In this document: positions 1 to 5,907 of the stretch, piece by piece
Layout of the letters: each line of letters starts with the position of its first letter
How positions within the stretch are numbered: the first letter of the stretch is position 1
From: Actinomycetota bacterium
Lineage (GTDB): Bacteria > Actinomycetota > Thermoleophilia > Gaiellales > Gaiellaceae
DNA: 6,065 nt
Reading direction: 5' to 3'
NCBI GenBank assembly: GCA_019236545.1
Contig: JAFAIV010000197.1
Location: 1 to 6,065 of the forward strand
Program-made: the position numbers and the translations under genes
The notes under the pieces: model-generated
Told to the model about the DNA's origin: nothing
Seen by the model: the letters and a program-made list of their open reading frames with translations, nothing else
Databases searched by the model: none

Positions 1-180
1 TACGTACTGCGCGACGACGTTGTTCGCCAGCGAACCCTCCCACGAGTTCGTCGCGATCGTGATCGTCGGCTTCCCGGCCGCGCGCTGCGTGGCGGCGCCG
101 GACGCGCTCGCCACGACCGCCGCTACGACGACCACGAGCGCCGCCACAGCGACCGTGCGCCGCTTGCGAAGCTGCCTCAT
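1..180 (-). CDS. Substrate-binding protein of a glycine betaine-type ABC importer (N-terminal 60 residues; runs off left edge)
   Basis: I translated this by hand from the ATG at 180-178; the gene continues beyond base 1. The protein begins MRQLRKRRTVAVAALVVVV, a basic n-region followed by a long Val/Ala hydrophobic core. Small residues (VASASGAA) form a likely signal-peptidase I site near residues 24-30. The mature part begins KPTITIATNSWEGSLANNVV, which resembles the first beta strand and the Trp-containing loop of OpuAC/ProX-type binding proteins. There is no cysteine in the visible part, so no lipobox. The start overlaps the permease stop as ATGA, and AGGAGG lies 9 nt upstream (195-190). 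As the last gene seen of the ATPase-permease-binding protein operon, it should capture the solute outside the membrane and deliver it to the fused permease. The family call rests mainly on the operon, because only 60 residues are visible. Confidence 0.8.
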   Translation of the reverse strand, partial: MRQLRKRRTVAVAALVVVVAAVVASASGAATQRAAGKPTITIATNSWEGSLANNVVAQYV

Positions 181-2207
181 TCCCGTCTCCCTCCTATGGT
201 TTGGTTCGACTGACTGAGCCGATCGAGGACGATCCCCATCAGCACCATCGCGAGGCCCGCCGCCGCCCCGAGGCCGACCTCGGAGCGGGAGAAGCCGGTG
301 ACGACGTCGAGCCCGAGCCCGCCGGCGCCGACGAGCCCGGCCACGACGACCTCCGCCATCACGAGGAGGATCGTCTGGTTCACGGCGAGCCCGATGTACG
401 GCCGCGCGATCGGGAGCTCCACCTTGCGCAGGAGCTGCCACCGCGTCGACCCGAACGCCTGCCCGGCCTCGATCACGTCGCGCTGCACCGCGCGCAGCCC
501 CAGCGTCGTCGCCCGCACGGCGGCGGGGAGCGCGTAGACCAGCGACGCGGTCACGCCGGCGAGGTTCCCGACGCCGAAGAGCGCCACGACCGGGATCAGG
601 TAGACGAAGGCTGGCAGCGTCTGCAGCAGGTCGAGGATCGGTCGCAGCGCCTGGTCGACGGCACGCCAGCGATAGGCGGCGATGCCGAGCGGGATGCCGA
701 TCACGAGGTCGAGGGCGAGCGCGACGATCACGAGGCTGAGGGTCTGCATCGCGTCCCCCCACGCAGTGAAGTCGTACGACGTCGTCCCCTGGAACGTGTA
801 GCCGGCCGGCGCCTGCATCAGCCCGAGCAGCGCGACGCACCCGGCGAGGAGCAGGGCGCGCCGCGGGCCACCTCGCAGCCAGCCCGCGGCCGCGACGATC
901 CCGGCGAGCAGCCACCAAGGGAAGTCTCCGAGGAACCGCTGCAGCGGGTTCAGGACCTGCAGAGTCAGGAAGCTCGAGAGCGACGCGCTGACCCCGGCGA
1001 GCTGCGTCGTCACCCAGTTGAGCCCGTTCGTCACCTGGTCGACGACCGAGAAGCCCCAGCCGGCCGGCCAGTCGCCGAGCCCGAGCCCGTAGTGCGATAC
1101 GAGCACGACCGCGAGCACGCCAGCCCAGACGGCGAGGAGCTCGCGGCGGCCCAGCCTCCGCCGGCCCGCAGCGACGGCGGCTCGGCCCCGGCTGCGGCCG
1201 ACCGCGCCCGAGGTCCGGTCGAGCCACATCGCCATGAAGACGATGAGGACGCCGGCGACGGCCCCCATCCCGATCTGCTGCGTCTGCAGCGCCTGCAGCA
1301 CCGGGTCTCCCAGGCCACCGGCGCCGACGAGCGACGCGATCACGACGATCGACAGCGCCATCATGATCACCTGGTTGAGGCCGAGCAGGATCGCCTGCGC
1401 AGCGAGCGGCAGCTGGACGTCCCGGAGCACCTGCCGCCGCGTCGCGCCGAAGGACTCCGCCGCCTCGATCACGTCGCGCCGCACCGTCCGGATCCCGACC
1501 TCGGTGAACCGCACGAGCGGCGGCACCGCGTAGATGACGGTCGCGACGATCCCGGCCGGGTTGCCGATCGAGAAGAGGACGACGATCGGGACGAGATATG
1601 CGAACGCCGGGAGGATCTGCATCATGTCGAGCACCGGCCGGAGGGTCTTGCTGACCGGCGTCCAGACCGCCGCCGCGACGCCGAGCGGGATCCCGACGAT
1701 CGTCGAGATGACGATCGCCACGGCCATCAGCGCCAAGGTCGTCATCGCGCTGGACCACATGTCGGCGATGCCGTTCGGCCCGCCGTTCGGGATCTGCAGG
1801 ACGCCGAACGACGCGACCATCAGCGCCGAGAACGCTGCCGTCCGCCAGCGCCCGACGAGCCAGGCGAGCAGCGTCGCGATCACCAGCACGCCGACCCAGG
1901 TCAGCCAGTGCAGCGCGCTGACGACGTCGTTGGTCGTGCCGTTGAGGAAGTTCGAGAAGCCGCCGACGATCGTGTGCAGGAAGAAGTTCGACGACTGGTT
2001 GTTCGTCACCCAGCTGTCGAGCCGGTCGAACCAGTTCGGGGCGCCGGCGCCGAGGACCCACCGCCGCGGGAAGCCGGTGTGGAAGCCGCTGGCCGCGACG
2101 CCCGCGACGCAGACGAGGACGCCTGCCGCCAGCGAGGTCGTGTACCGGCCGGCGACCCGGAGGCGGATCCCGCCGAGCGGGGCGACGGATCCGGCGGCGG
2201 AGCTCAC
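177..2207 (-). CDS. proW: Double-length ProW-type ABC permease (two fused permease domains), glycine betaine/proline family
   Basis: This 676-residue protein is the membrane channel of an ABC importer. It is about twice the length of an ordinary ProW/OpuAB because it holds two complete permease domains. Half one covers roughly residues 20-335 and half two 355-665. Residues 190-300 and 522-632 align without gaps, with about 60 of 111 identical by hand count. Each half has the LPAF-YL-P segment, the cytoplasmic EAA loop that docks on the ATPase (E248-P267 and E580-P599) and the LVGAGGLG segment. I count about seven hydrophobic segments per half. The linker around 333-357 is Arg/Ala-rich and probably cytoplasmic. 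The start is GTG at 2207-2205, overlapping the ATPase stop as GTGA; a weak GGGAG precedes it. The stop overlaps the binding-protein start as ATGA. One polypeptide could replace the usual permease dimer. The substrate is inferred as glycine betaine, proline, choline or similar; the sequence does not decide which. Confidence 0.92.
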   Translation of the reverse strand: MSSAAGSVAPLGGIRLRVAGRYTTSLAAGVLVCVAGVAASGFHTGFPRRWVLGAGAPNWFDRLDSWVTNNQSSNFFLHTIVGGFSNFLNGTTNDVVSALHWLTWVGVLVIATLLAWLVGRWRTAAFSALMVASFGVLQIPNGGPNGIADMWSSAMTTLALMAVAIVISTIVGIPLGVAAAVWTPVSKTLRPVLDMMQILPAFAYLVPIVVLFSIGNPAGIVATVIYAVPPLVRFTEVGIRTVRRDVIEAAESFGATRRQVLRDVQLPLAAQAILLGLNQVIMMALSIVVIASLVGAGGLGDPVLQALQTQQIGMGAVAGVLIVFMAMWLDRTSGAVGRSRGRAAVAAGRRRLGRRELLAVWAGVLAVVLVSHYGLGLGDWPAGWGFSVVDQVTNGLNWVTTQLAGVSASLSSFLTLQVLNPLQRFLGDFPWWLLAGIVAAAGWLRGGPRRALLLAGCVALLGLMQAPAGYTFQGTTSYDFTAWGDAMQTLSLVIVALALDLVIGIPLGIAAYRWRAVDQALRPILDLLQTLPAFVYLIPVVALFGVGNLAGVTASLVYALPAAVRATTLGLRAVQRDVIEAGQAFGSTRWQLLRKVELPIARPYIGLAVNQTILLVMAEVVVAGLVGAGGLGLDVVTGFSRSEVGLGAAAGLAMVLMGIVLDRLSQSNQTIGGRRE
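190..195 (-). promoter_or_regulatory. Ribosome binding site of the substrate-binding protein gene
   Basis: The minus strand reads AGGAGG here, ending 9 nt before the ATG at 180. It lies inside the last codons of the permease gene. It is a much better Shine-Dalgarno match than anything before the other genes here, which fits a need to make more binding protein than membrane subunit. It also supports the choice of ATG at 180. Confidence 0.7.
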
Positions 2208-3313
2208 GCCGCTCCCGGAGTGCCCGCCGGCTCCTCCGGCACGGTCCCACCCTCCCGGCCGGCGAGGATGTGAACGACCATCCGGCGGTCGAGGATCCCC
2301 ACCAGCTCGTCGTCCGCTCCGACGACGCCGATCGGGCCTTGCACGCCGAAGACGACCGGCAGGAGCTCCCCGAGCCGCGCGTCGTGGCGGACGGTGCTCT
2401 CCGGCGCCTCTCCCGCGTGCGGCTGCACCGCGAACGACGCCGTCAGCACCTTCCCACGGGGGACGTCGCGCACGAACTCGCGCACGTAGTCGTCCGCCGG
2501 CGCGCCGACGATCTCCGCAGGCGTACCGACCTGGACGAAGCGGCCGTCCTTCATGATCGCGATCCGGTCCCCGATCTTCAGCGCCTCGTCGAGGTCGTGC
2601 GTCACGAAGAGGACGCTCTTCTGCAGCCGCTCCTGAAGACGCAGCACCTCGTCCTGCATCTCGCGACGGATCAGGGGGTCGAGCGCCGAGAACGCCTCGT
2701 CGAAGATCAGCACTTCAGGGTCGACTGCGAGCGCGCGCGCGAGCCCCACACGCTGCTGCATGCCGCCGCTGAGCTGGTCCGGGTAGGCGTTCTCGACGCC
2801 CGAGAGGCCGACGACGCCGAGGATCTCGCGCGCCCGCTGGTGCCGCGTCGCGCGTGCGACGCCCTGCACCTCGAGGCCGTAGGCGACGTTGTCGATCGCC
2901 GTGCGGTGCGGGAAGAGCCCGAAGTGCTGGAAGACCATCGCGATCTTCGTCCGCCGCAGCTCGCGCAGCGTCCGCGCGTCGGCGCCGAGGACGTCCTGGC
3001 CGCCGATCGAGATGTCTCCTGCGGTCGGCTCGACAAGCCGGGTGATGCAGCGGACGAGCGTCGACTTGCCGCTTCCGGAGAGGCCCATGATCACGAAGAC
3101 CTCACCGCGCCCGACGTCGAACGTGATGTCCCGGGAGGCGATCGTGCACCCGGTCTTCGCGAGCAGCTCGCCGCGCGGCAGGTCGAGGTCGTCGCTGCCG
3201 CGCAACCGCTCGGGATGCGGGCCGAAGATCTTCCAGACGCCGCGGACCCTGACCAAGGGCGCTCCGGAGCGCTCGACGCGCTCCGTGCCGGGCGCCCCGT
3301 TCGTCGCCGTCAT
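2204..3313 (-). CDS. proV: ProV/OpuAA-type ABC transporter ATPase with a short C-terminal CBS-like region
   Basis: This 369-residue ATPase powers the importer encoded downstream. Visible motifs are Walker A GLSGSGKST at 77-85, Q-loop Q119 (MVFQHFGLFPHR), signature LSGGMQQRVG at 181-190, Walker B VLIFDEAFSALD at 201-212 with catalytic E206, and H-loop H229 (VTHDLDEA). The sequence FVIMGLSGSGKST and the ~60-residue lead-in containing an LLAKTG segment are typical of ProV/OpuAA rather than other ABC ATPases. Residues 300-352 look like one CBS-type unit (GVVGADDELVGILDRR). ProV and OpuAA usually carry two, which sense ionic strength or nucleotides, so the regulatory domain here seems short or divergent. 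The start is ATG at 3313; there is no Shine-Dalgarno, but a promoter-like sequence ends 6 nt upstream, suggesting a leaderless mRNA. The gene is first in the operon and overlaps the permease start by 4 nt. Confidence 0.93.
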   Translation of the reverse strand: MTATNGAPGTERVERSGAPLVRVRGVWKIFGPHPERLRGSDDLDLPRGELLAKTGCTIASRDITFDVGRGEVFVIMGLSGSGKSTLVRCITRLVEPTAGDISIGGQDVLGADARTLRELRRTKIAMVFQHFGLFPHRTAIDNVAYGLEVQGVARATRHQRAREILGVVGLSGVENAYPDQLSGGMQQRVGLARALAVDPEVLIFDEAFSALDPLIRREMQDEVLRLQERLQKSVLFVTHDLDEALKIGDRIAIMKDGRFVQVGTPAEIVGAPADDYVREFVRDVPRGKVLTASFAVQPHAGEAPESTVRHDARLGELLPVVFGVQGPIGVVGADDELVGILDRRMVVHILAGREGGTVPEEPAGTPGAA

Positions 3314-3319
3314 CGCACT

Positions 3320-3348
3320 ACCGTAATGCGGTTTGCAACCCGGTTCAA
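3320..3348 (-). promoter_or_regulatory. Candidate promoter of the importer operon, probably leaderless
   Basis: On the minus strand a -35-like TTGAAC (3348-3343) is followed by a 17-nt spacer and a -10-like TACGGT (3325-3320). The -10 lies only 6 nt before the ATG at 3313, so transcription would begin at or next to the start codon. No ribosome binding site is present in this stretch, which agrees with a leaderless transcript. The -35 matches TTGACA at 4 of 6 positions and the -10 matches TATAAT at 3 of 6 (the TANNNT pattern), so the call is inference from spacing and context. Confidence 0.45.
3329..3342. promoter_or_regulatory. Imperfect palindrome in the importer promoter spacer, candidate operator
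   Basis: The 14 bases CGGTTTGCAACCCG form an inverted repeat around a TTGCAA core, with 5 of 6 arm positions matching. The repeat lies entirely between the proposed -35 and -10. A protein bound there would block the promoter. No T-run follows, so it does not look like a terminator. A 14-base imperfect palindrome can occur by chance in GC-rich DNA. Confidence 0.3.
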
Positions 3349-3354
3349 TCGCCC

Positions 3355-3430
3355 TCAGAAGAGACCGACTGCCCTGCCCTGGTCGTCGATGTCGACCTTG
3401 ATCGCGGCCGGCGTCTTGCCGACCCCGGGG
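3355..3430 (-). pseudogene. Displaced second copy of the fhs 3' end (last ~25 codons)
   Basis: In the fhs reading frame this encodes LPGVGKTPAAIKVDIDDQGR followed by AVGLF and a TGA stop. The intact gene ends MPGLGRTPAAMNVDIDEQGR then TVGLF. Eighteen of 25 residues match, and the DNA is about 80% identical over ~75 bases without gaps. Many differences are at third codon positions or give conservative changes (K/R, I/M, D/E), so both copies diverged while still coding. There is no start codon or upstream fhs sequence; the copy begins abruptly where the metallophosphoesterase remnant ends. It lies 41 bases before the ATPase start. I infer that it is the original fhs terminus, stranded when new DNA entered at the 3' end of the gene. 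Confidence 0.75.
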
Positions 3431-3464
3431 AGCCGTGGATGTCGGTCGCGAAGTAGAGACGCAT
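3431..3464 (-). pseudogene. Truncated metallophosphoesterase gene start (about 11 codons)
   Basis: From ATG at 3464 the reading is MRLYFATDIHGS, which looks like the first strand and metal-binding D-x-H motif (D8, H10) of calcineurin-like phosphoesterases. After that, homology stops and the sequence becomes the fhs tail in a different frame. The chimeric frame continues with low-complexity Arg/Ser residues to TGA at 3347-3345, giving 39 residues in all. Expression signals are intact: the ATG overlaps the upstream gene's stop as TGATG, and GAGGAGGT (3484-3477) is a strong Shine-Dalgarno with a longish 12-nt spacing. The product cannot be an active enzyme. The family call rests on about 12 residues and so is moderate. 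Confidence 0.55.
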
Positions 3465-4216
3465 CAGACGCCGCCCACCTCCTCGGGGAGCTCGTACCAG
3501 CGCTTGCGTTCGCCGATGCGGTCGCGCAGCTTCCAGGCGCGCGACTTGGGCTCGGCTTCGATCCGGTCCAGCAGGCGCGCGATCCGGTCCTCGACGTGAT
3601 GGCGCGTGTCGATCGGGTAACGATCGACGTGGCTGCGCACGGTGTCAAGGTTCGCGGTGATCGTCCGCCACAGGCCCCAGTCGCCCGCGCAGAGCTCGGC
3701 GACGCGGACCTGGTTGATCGCGGTGTCGTCGTCGCTGAGGTCGTGGCCGTCGAAGAGCGCGACCGCGTCGCGCACGTCCTTCTCGTTCAGCTCGACGATC
3801 TGGAGCTTCGTCAGGAGCAGCTCCGCGAGCGGGACGCTCGCGTCGTGGACGGCGAGCCGGCCCTCGAACGGGATCTCGTGGCACATGCGGAACGAGCCGA
3901 CGAAGACGTCGACCTGCCGCTCGTGCGCGTCGTCGAAGAAGAGCAGCCGCTCCTTCGAGTTCATCGCGTTGAACGCGACGTGCGGCTCGTAGCCCGAGTC
4001 GCGGAAGAGCTTCTGGACGTCGCCGGACGCCTTCTTCGTCGTGGCGAAGTCGAGGTCCTTGTACTCGCGCTGGACCGCGGCCGGCATCTCCGGGACGTGC
4101 AACCTGACCGCGACGCCGCCGAGGAGCCGCAGCGGGACGTTCAGCCGCGAGGCGATGCCGACGAGGCGCAGGCCCTCGGCGACGACGTCGGGGTTGATCT
4201 GCTCAGAAGAGGCCAA
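3464..4216 (-). CDS. Nucleotidyltransferase-fold protein of unknown function
   Basis: The protein has 250 residues. Its N-terminal part resembles the minimal nucleotidyltransferase fold seen in MNT/AbiEii-like proteins. LLGGVAVRLH (31-40) supplies a Gly-Gly helix start, YKDLDFAT (52-59) the D-x-D metal pair (D54, D56), and VDVFVG (102-107) a third acidic position (D103). LLLTKLQIVELNEKDVRDAV (133-152) matches the Leu-Lys helix followed by KD--D that is usual in AbiEii-like proteins. The C-terminal ~75 residues are charged and helical, with no motif I recognise. The start is TTG at 4216-4214, inside fhs and overlapping its end by 14 nt; AGG sits 4 nt upstream and no better in-frame start appears nearby. 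Translation is thus probably coupled to fhs. The stop overlaps the ATG of the truncated metallophosphoesterase. No substrate or partner can be assigned. A toxin or defence role is possible, but nothing here shows it. Confidence 0.7.
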   Translation of the reverse strand: MASSEQINPDVVAEGLRLVGIASRLNVPLRLLGGVAVRLHVPEMPAAVQREYKDLDFATTKKASGDVQKLFRDSGYEPHVAFNAMNSKERLLFFDDAHERQVDVFVGSFRMCHEIPFEGRLAVHDASVPLAELLLTKLQIVELNEKDVRDAVALFDGHDLSDDDTAINQVRVAELCAGDWGLWRTITANLDTVRSHVDRYPIDTRHHVEDRIARLLDRIEAEPKSRAWKLRDRIGERKRWYELPEEVGGV

Positions 4217-4278
4217 CTGTCCTGCCCTGCTCGTCGATGTCGACGTTCATGGCAGCGGGCGTGCGGCCGAGGCCGGGC
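4203..4278 (-). repeat. Intact fhs 3' end, one arm of a ~75-bp direct repeat (other arm 3355-3430)
   Basis: These bases and 3355-3430 are same-direction copies with no gaps and about 80% identity, spaced 848 bases apart from stop codon to stop codon. The best-conserved part is the stop-proximal ~42 bases. The two arms bracket the nucleotidyltransferase-like gene and the phosphoesterase stump. This is the pattern left when DNA integrates or recombines at the 3' end of a gene and restores that end with an incoming copy. Confidence 0.75.
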
Positions 4279-5870
4279 ATCGTCTGCATGTCGCCGAGGA
4301 GGGCGACGAGCCACCCGGCGCCGGTGTAGGCGCGGATGTCGCGGACGGTGACGGTGAAGCCGGTCGGCGCGTTCTCGAGCGCCGCGTCGTGCGAGAGGGA
4401 GAGGTGCGTCTTCGCCATGCAGATCGGGAGCTTGTCGAAGCCGACGGCCTCGTACTGGGCGATCTTGTCCTTCGCGGTCTTGAGCAGGAAGATGCCGTCC
4501 GCGCCGTAGACGCGCTTGGCGATCGTCTCGATCTTCTGCGCGATCGGCTCGTCGAGCTCGTAGAGCGGTGCGAAGTCGTTCGGCTCGTTCGCGGCGGCCA
4601 TGACCGCCTCCGCGAGCCCGGCCGCGCCCTCGCCTCCGCGCGCGACGCCCTCGCTCGTCTCGACCGCGTACGCGCCGTGCGCGAGCGAGAGCTCACGGAC
4701 GAGCTCGATCTCGTCGTCGCTGTCGCCCGGGAAGCGGTTGACGGCGACGACCGCCTTGAGGCCGAACTCGCGGATGATCCCGAGGTGACGGTAGAGGTTC
4801 TCGGCGCCGCGCTCGATGACGTCGTTGCCGCCGTCCGGGTCGCCGCCGTGGTGCTTCAGCGCCTTCACCGTCGCGACGAGGACGACGGCACTCGGCCGCA
4901 GCCCGCCGACGCGCGCGACGATGTCGAAGAGCTTCTCCATCCCCATGTCGGAGCCGAAGCCGCTCTCGGTGACGACGACGTCCGCGAGCTTGAGCGCGAC
5001 GCGGTCCGCGACGAGGGAGTTGTTGCCGTGCGCGATGTTGGCGAACGGGCCGCAATGGATGAAGGCCGGCTGGCCCTCCAGCGTCTGGACGAGGTTCGGC
5101 TTGATCGTCTCCTTGAGCAGGACGGTCATCGCGCCGGCGGCCTTGAGCTGCTCGGCGGTGACCGGCTCGCCCTCGAACGTCGTGCCGACGGTGATGCGGC
5201 CGAGGCGCTCGCGGAGGTCGAAGAGGTCGCGGGCGACGGCGACGATCGCCATCACCTCGGACGCGGCCGTGATGTCGAAGCCGGTCTGGCGCACGTAGCC
5301 GTTCGCGCGGCCGCCGAGGCCGACCGCGATTTCGCGCAGCGCCCGGTCGTTCATGTCCATGCAGCGCCGCCAGGTGATCGAAAGGGGGTCGATCCCGAGC
5401 TCGTTCCCGTGCAGCAGGTGCGCCTCGAGCATCGCCGCGAGCAGGTTGTTCGCGGCGCCGATCGCGTGGATGTCGCCGGTGAAGTGGAGGTTCATGTCCT
5501 CCATCGGCACGACCTGCGCGCAGCCCGCGCCGGCGGCACCGCCCTTGATCCCGAAGACCGGGCCGAGCGAGGCCTCGCGCAGGCAGAGGATCGACTTCTT
5601 GCCGATGTGCCCGAGGCCCTGCGTCAGCGAGACCGCGGTCGTCGTCTTGCCCTCGCCGGCCTTCGTCGGCGTGATCGCGGTGACGCAGATCAGCGGTGCG
5701 TCCGGCTTCTCCGCGAGCCGGTCGAGGACCGACAGCGAGACCTTCGCCTTGTAGCGGCCGTAGAGGTCGATCTCGTCCGGCTCGAGGCCGGCGGCCGCGG
5801 CGATCTCGCTGATCGGCCTGAGCTCGGCGTTCTGCGCGATCTCGAGAGAGGAGGGCAGCTGCACGGCCAA
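4203..5870 (-). CDS. fhs: Formate-tetrahydrofolate ligase (EC 6.3.4.3)
   Basis: This cytoplasmic enzyme uses ATP to join formate to tetrahydrofolate, giving 10-formyl-THF for purine and one-carbon metabolism. Its 555 residues match the usual family length. Visible features are the N-terminal EIAQNAELRPISEIA segment, the ATP loop TPTKAGEGKTTT (67-78), the first family signature region GIKGGAAGAGCAQVVPMED (107-125) with NLHFTGD after it, the second signature VATVKALKHHGG (332-343), and the C-terminal LPICMAKTHLSLS, APTGFTVTVRD and GDMQTMPG blocks. The first signature usually reads GGAAGGGY; here it is GGAAGAGC. The start is TTG at 5870-5868, chosen because it gives the normal N-terminus; GTG two codons later (5864) is equally possible. 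Neither has a Shine-Dalgarno. A promoter-like TATATT lies 9 nt upstream. The 3' end overlaps the next gene and may have been replaced by incoming DNA. Confidence 0.96.
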   Translation of the reverse strand: MAVQLPSSLEIAQNAELRPISEIAAAAGLEPDEIDLYGRYKAKVSLSVLDRLAEKPDAPLICVTAITPTKAGEGKTTTAVSLTQGLGHIGKKSILCLREASLGPVFGIKGGAAGAGCAQVVPMEDMNLHFTGDIHAIGAANNLLAAMLEAHLLHGNELGIDPLSITWRRCMDMNDRALREIAVGLGGRANGYVRQTGFDITAASEVMAIVAVARDLFDLRERLGRITVGTTFEGEPVTAEQLKAAGAMTVLLKETIKPNLVQTLEGQPAFIHCGPFANIAHGNNSLVADRVALKLADVVVTESGFGSDMGMEKLFDIVARVGGLRPSAVVLVATVKALKHHGGDPDGGNDVIERGAENLYRHLGIIREFGLKAVVAVNRFPGDSDDEIELVRELSLAHGAYAVETSEGVARGGEGAAGLAEAVMAAANEPNDFAPLYELDEPIAQKIETIAKRVYGADGIFLLKTAKDKIAQYEAVGFDKLPICMAKTHLSLSHDAALENAPTGFTVTVRDIRAYTGAGWLVALLGDMQTMPGLGRTPAAMNVDIDEQGRTVGLF

Positions 5871-5878
5871 GAGAGCCG

Positions 5879-5884
5879 TAATAT
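5879..5884 (+). promoter_or_regulatory. Possible -10 element of the GntR-type regulator gene, overlapping the fhs -10
   Basis: TAATAT on the plus strand (4 of 6 to TATAAT) lies 7 nt before an in-frame GTG at 5892, the spacing expected of a leaderless transcript. It shares five of its six base pairs with the fhs -10 on the other strand. No convincing -35 is visible upstream, so the element is weak evidence by itself. Confidence 0.3.
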
Positions 5885-5907
5885 ATCTGTTGTGTCCAGC
5901 TTGTATA
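5880..5907 (-). promoter_or_regulatory. Candidate fhs promoter
   Basis: On the minus strand, TATACA (5907-5902, 4 of 6 to the -35 consensus), a 16-nt spacer and TATATT (5885-5880, 5 of 6 to the -10 consensus) precede the fhs start. The -10 ends 9 nt from the TTG start, so the untranslated leader would be only 2-3 nt. This AT-rich island stands out in an otherwise GC-rich window. Its -35 overlaps the TTGTATAT sequence at the start of the GntR-type gene, so a regulator bound there would compete with polymerase. Confidence 0.5.

Noticed and set aside
201..2273. Long plus-strand open frame (690 codons) opposite the permease
   Set aside because: Its product is full of Arg/Asp/Glu/His with no hydrophobic core, the usual mirror image of a membrane-protein gene in GC-rich DNA. 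The minus strand has a clear permease with motifs.
3314..3354. Terminator between the stranded fhs tail and the importer
   Set aside because: The palindromic bases there have short arms and no T-run in either direction. They fit an operator better, and no terminator is supported anywhere in the window.
3355..3648. Minus-strand 97-codon frame ending in the fhs tail
   Set aside because: Only its last ~25 codons are fhs-like. The rest is an alternative frame of the nucleotidyltransferase-like gene, so it is not a gene in its own right.
3355..4278. Mobile element with integrase or transposase
   Set aside because: Although the fhs tails form direct repeats like attachment sites, no recombinase gene, terminal inverted repeats or short target duplications are visible between them. 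The repeats are also too diverged for a recent site-specific insertion.
2270..4351. Long plus-strand open frame (693 codons) opposite the ATPase and nucleotidyltransferase-like genes
   Set aside because: It is low-complexity and charged, runs across several real gene boundaries and the insertion joint, and shows no family motif. It is a GC-rich antisense artefact.
4247..5055. Arg/Ser-rich minus-strand frames inside fhs (4247-4696, 4693-5055)
   Set aside because: They are shadow frames of fhs with extreme composition and no start signals.
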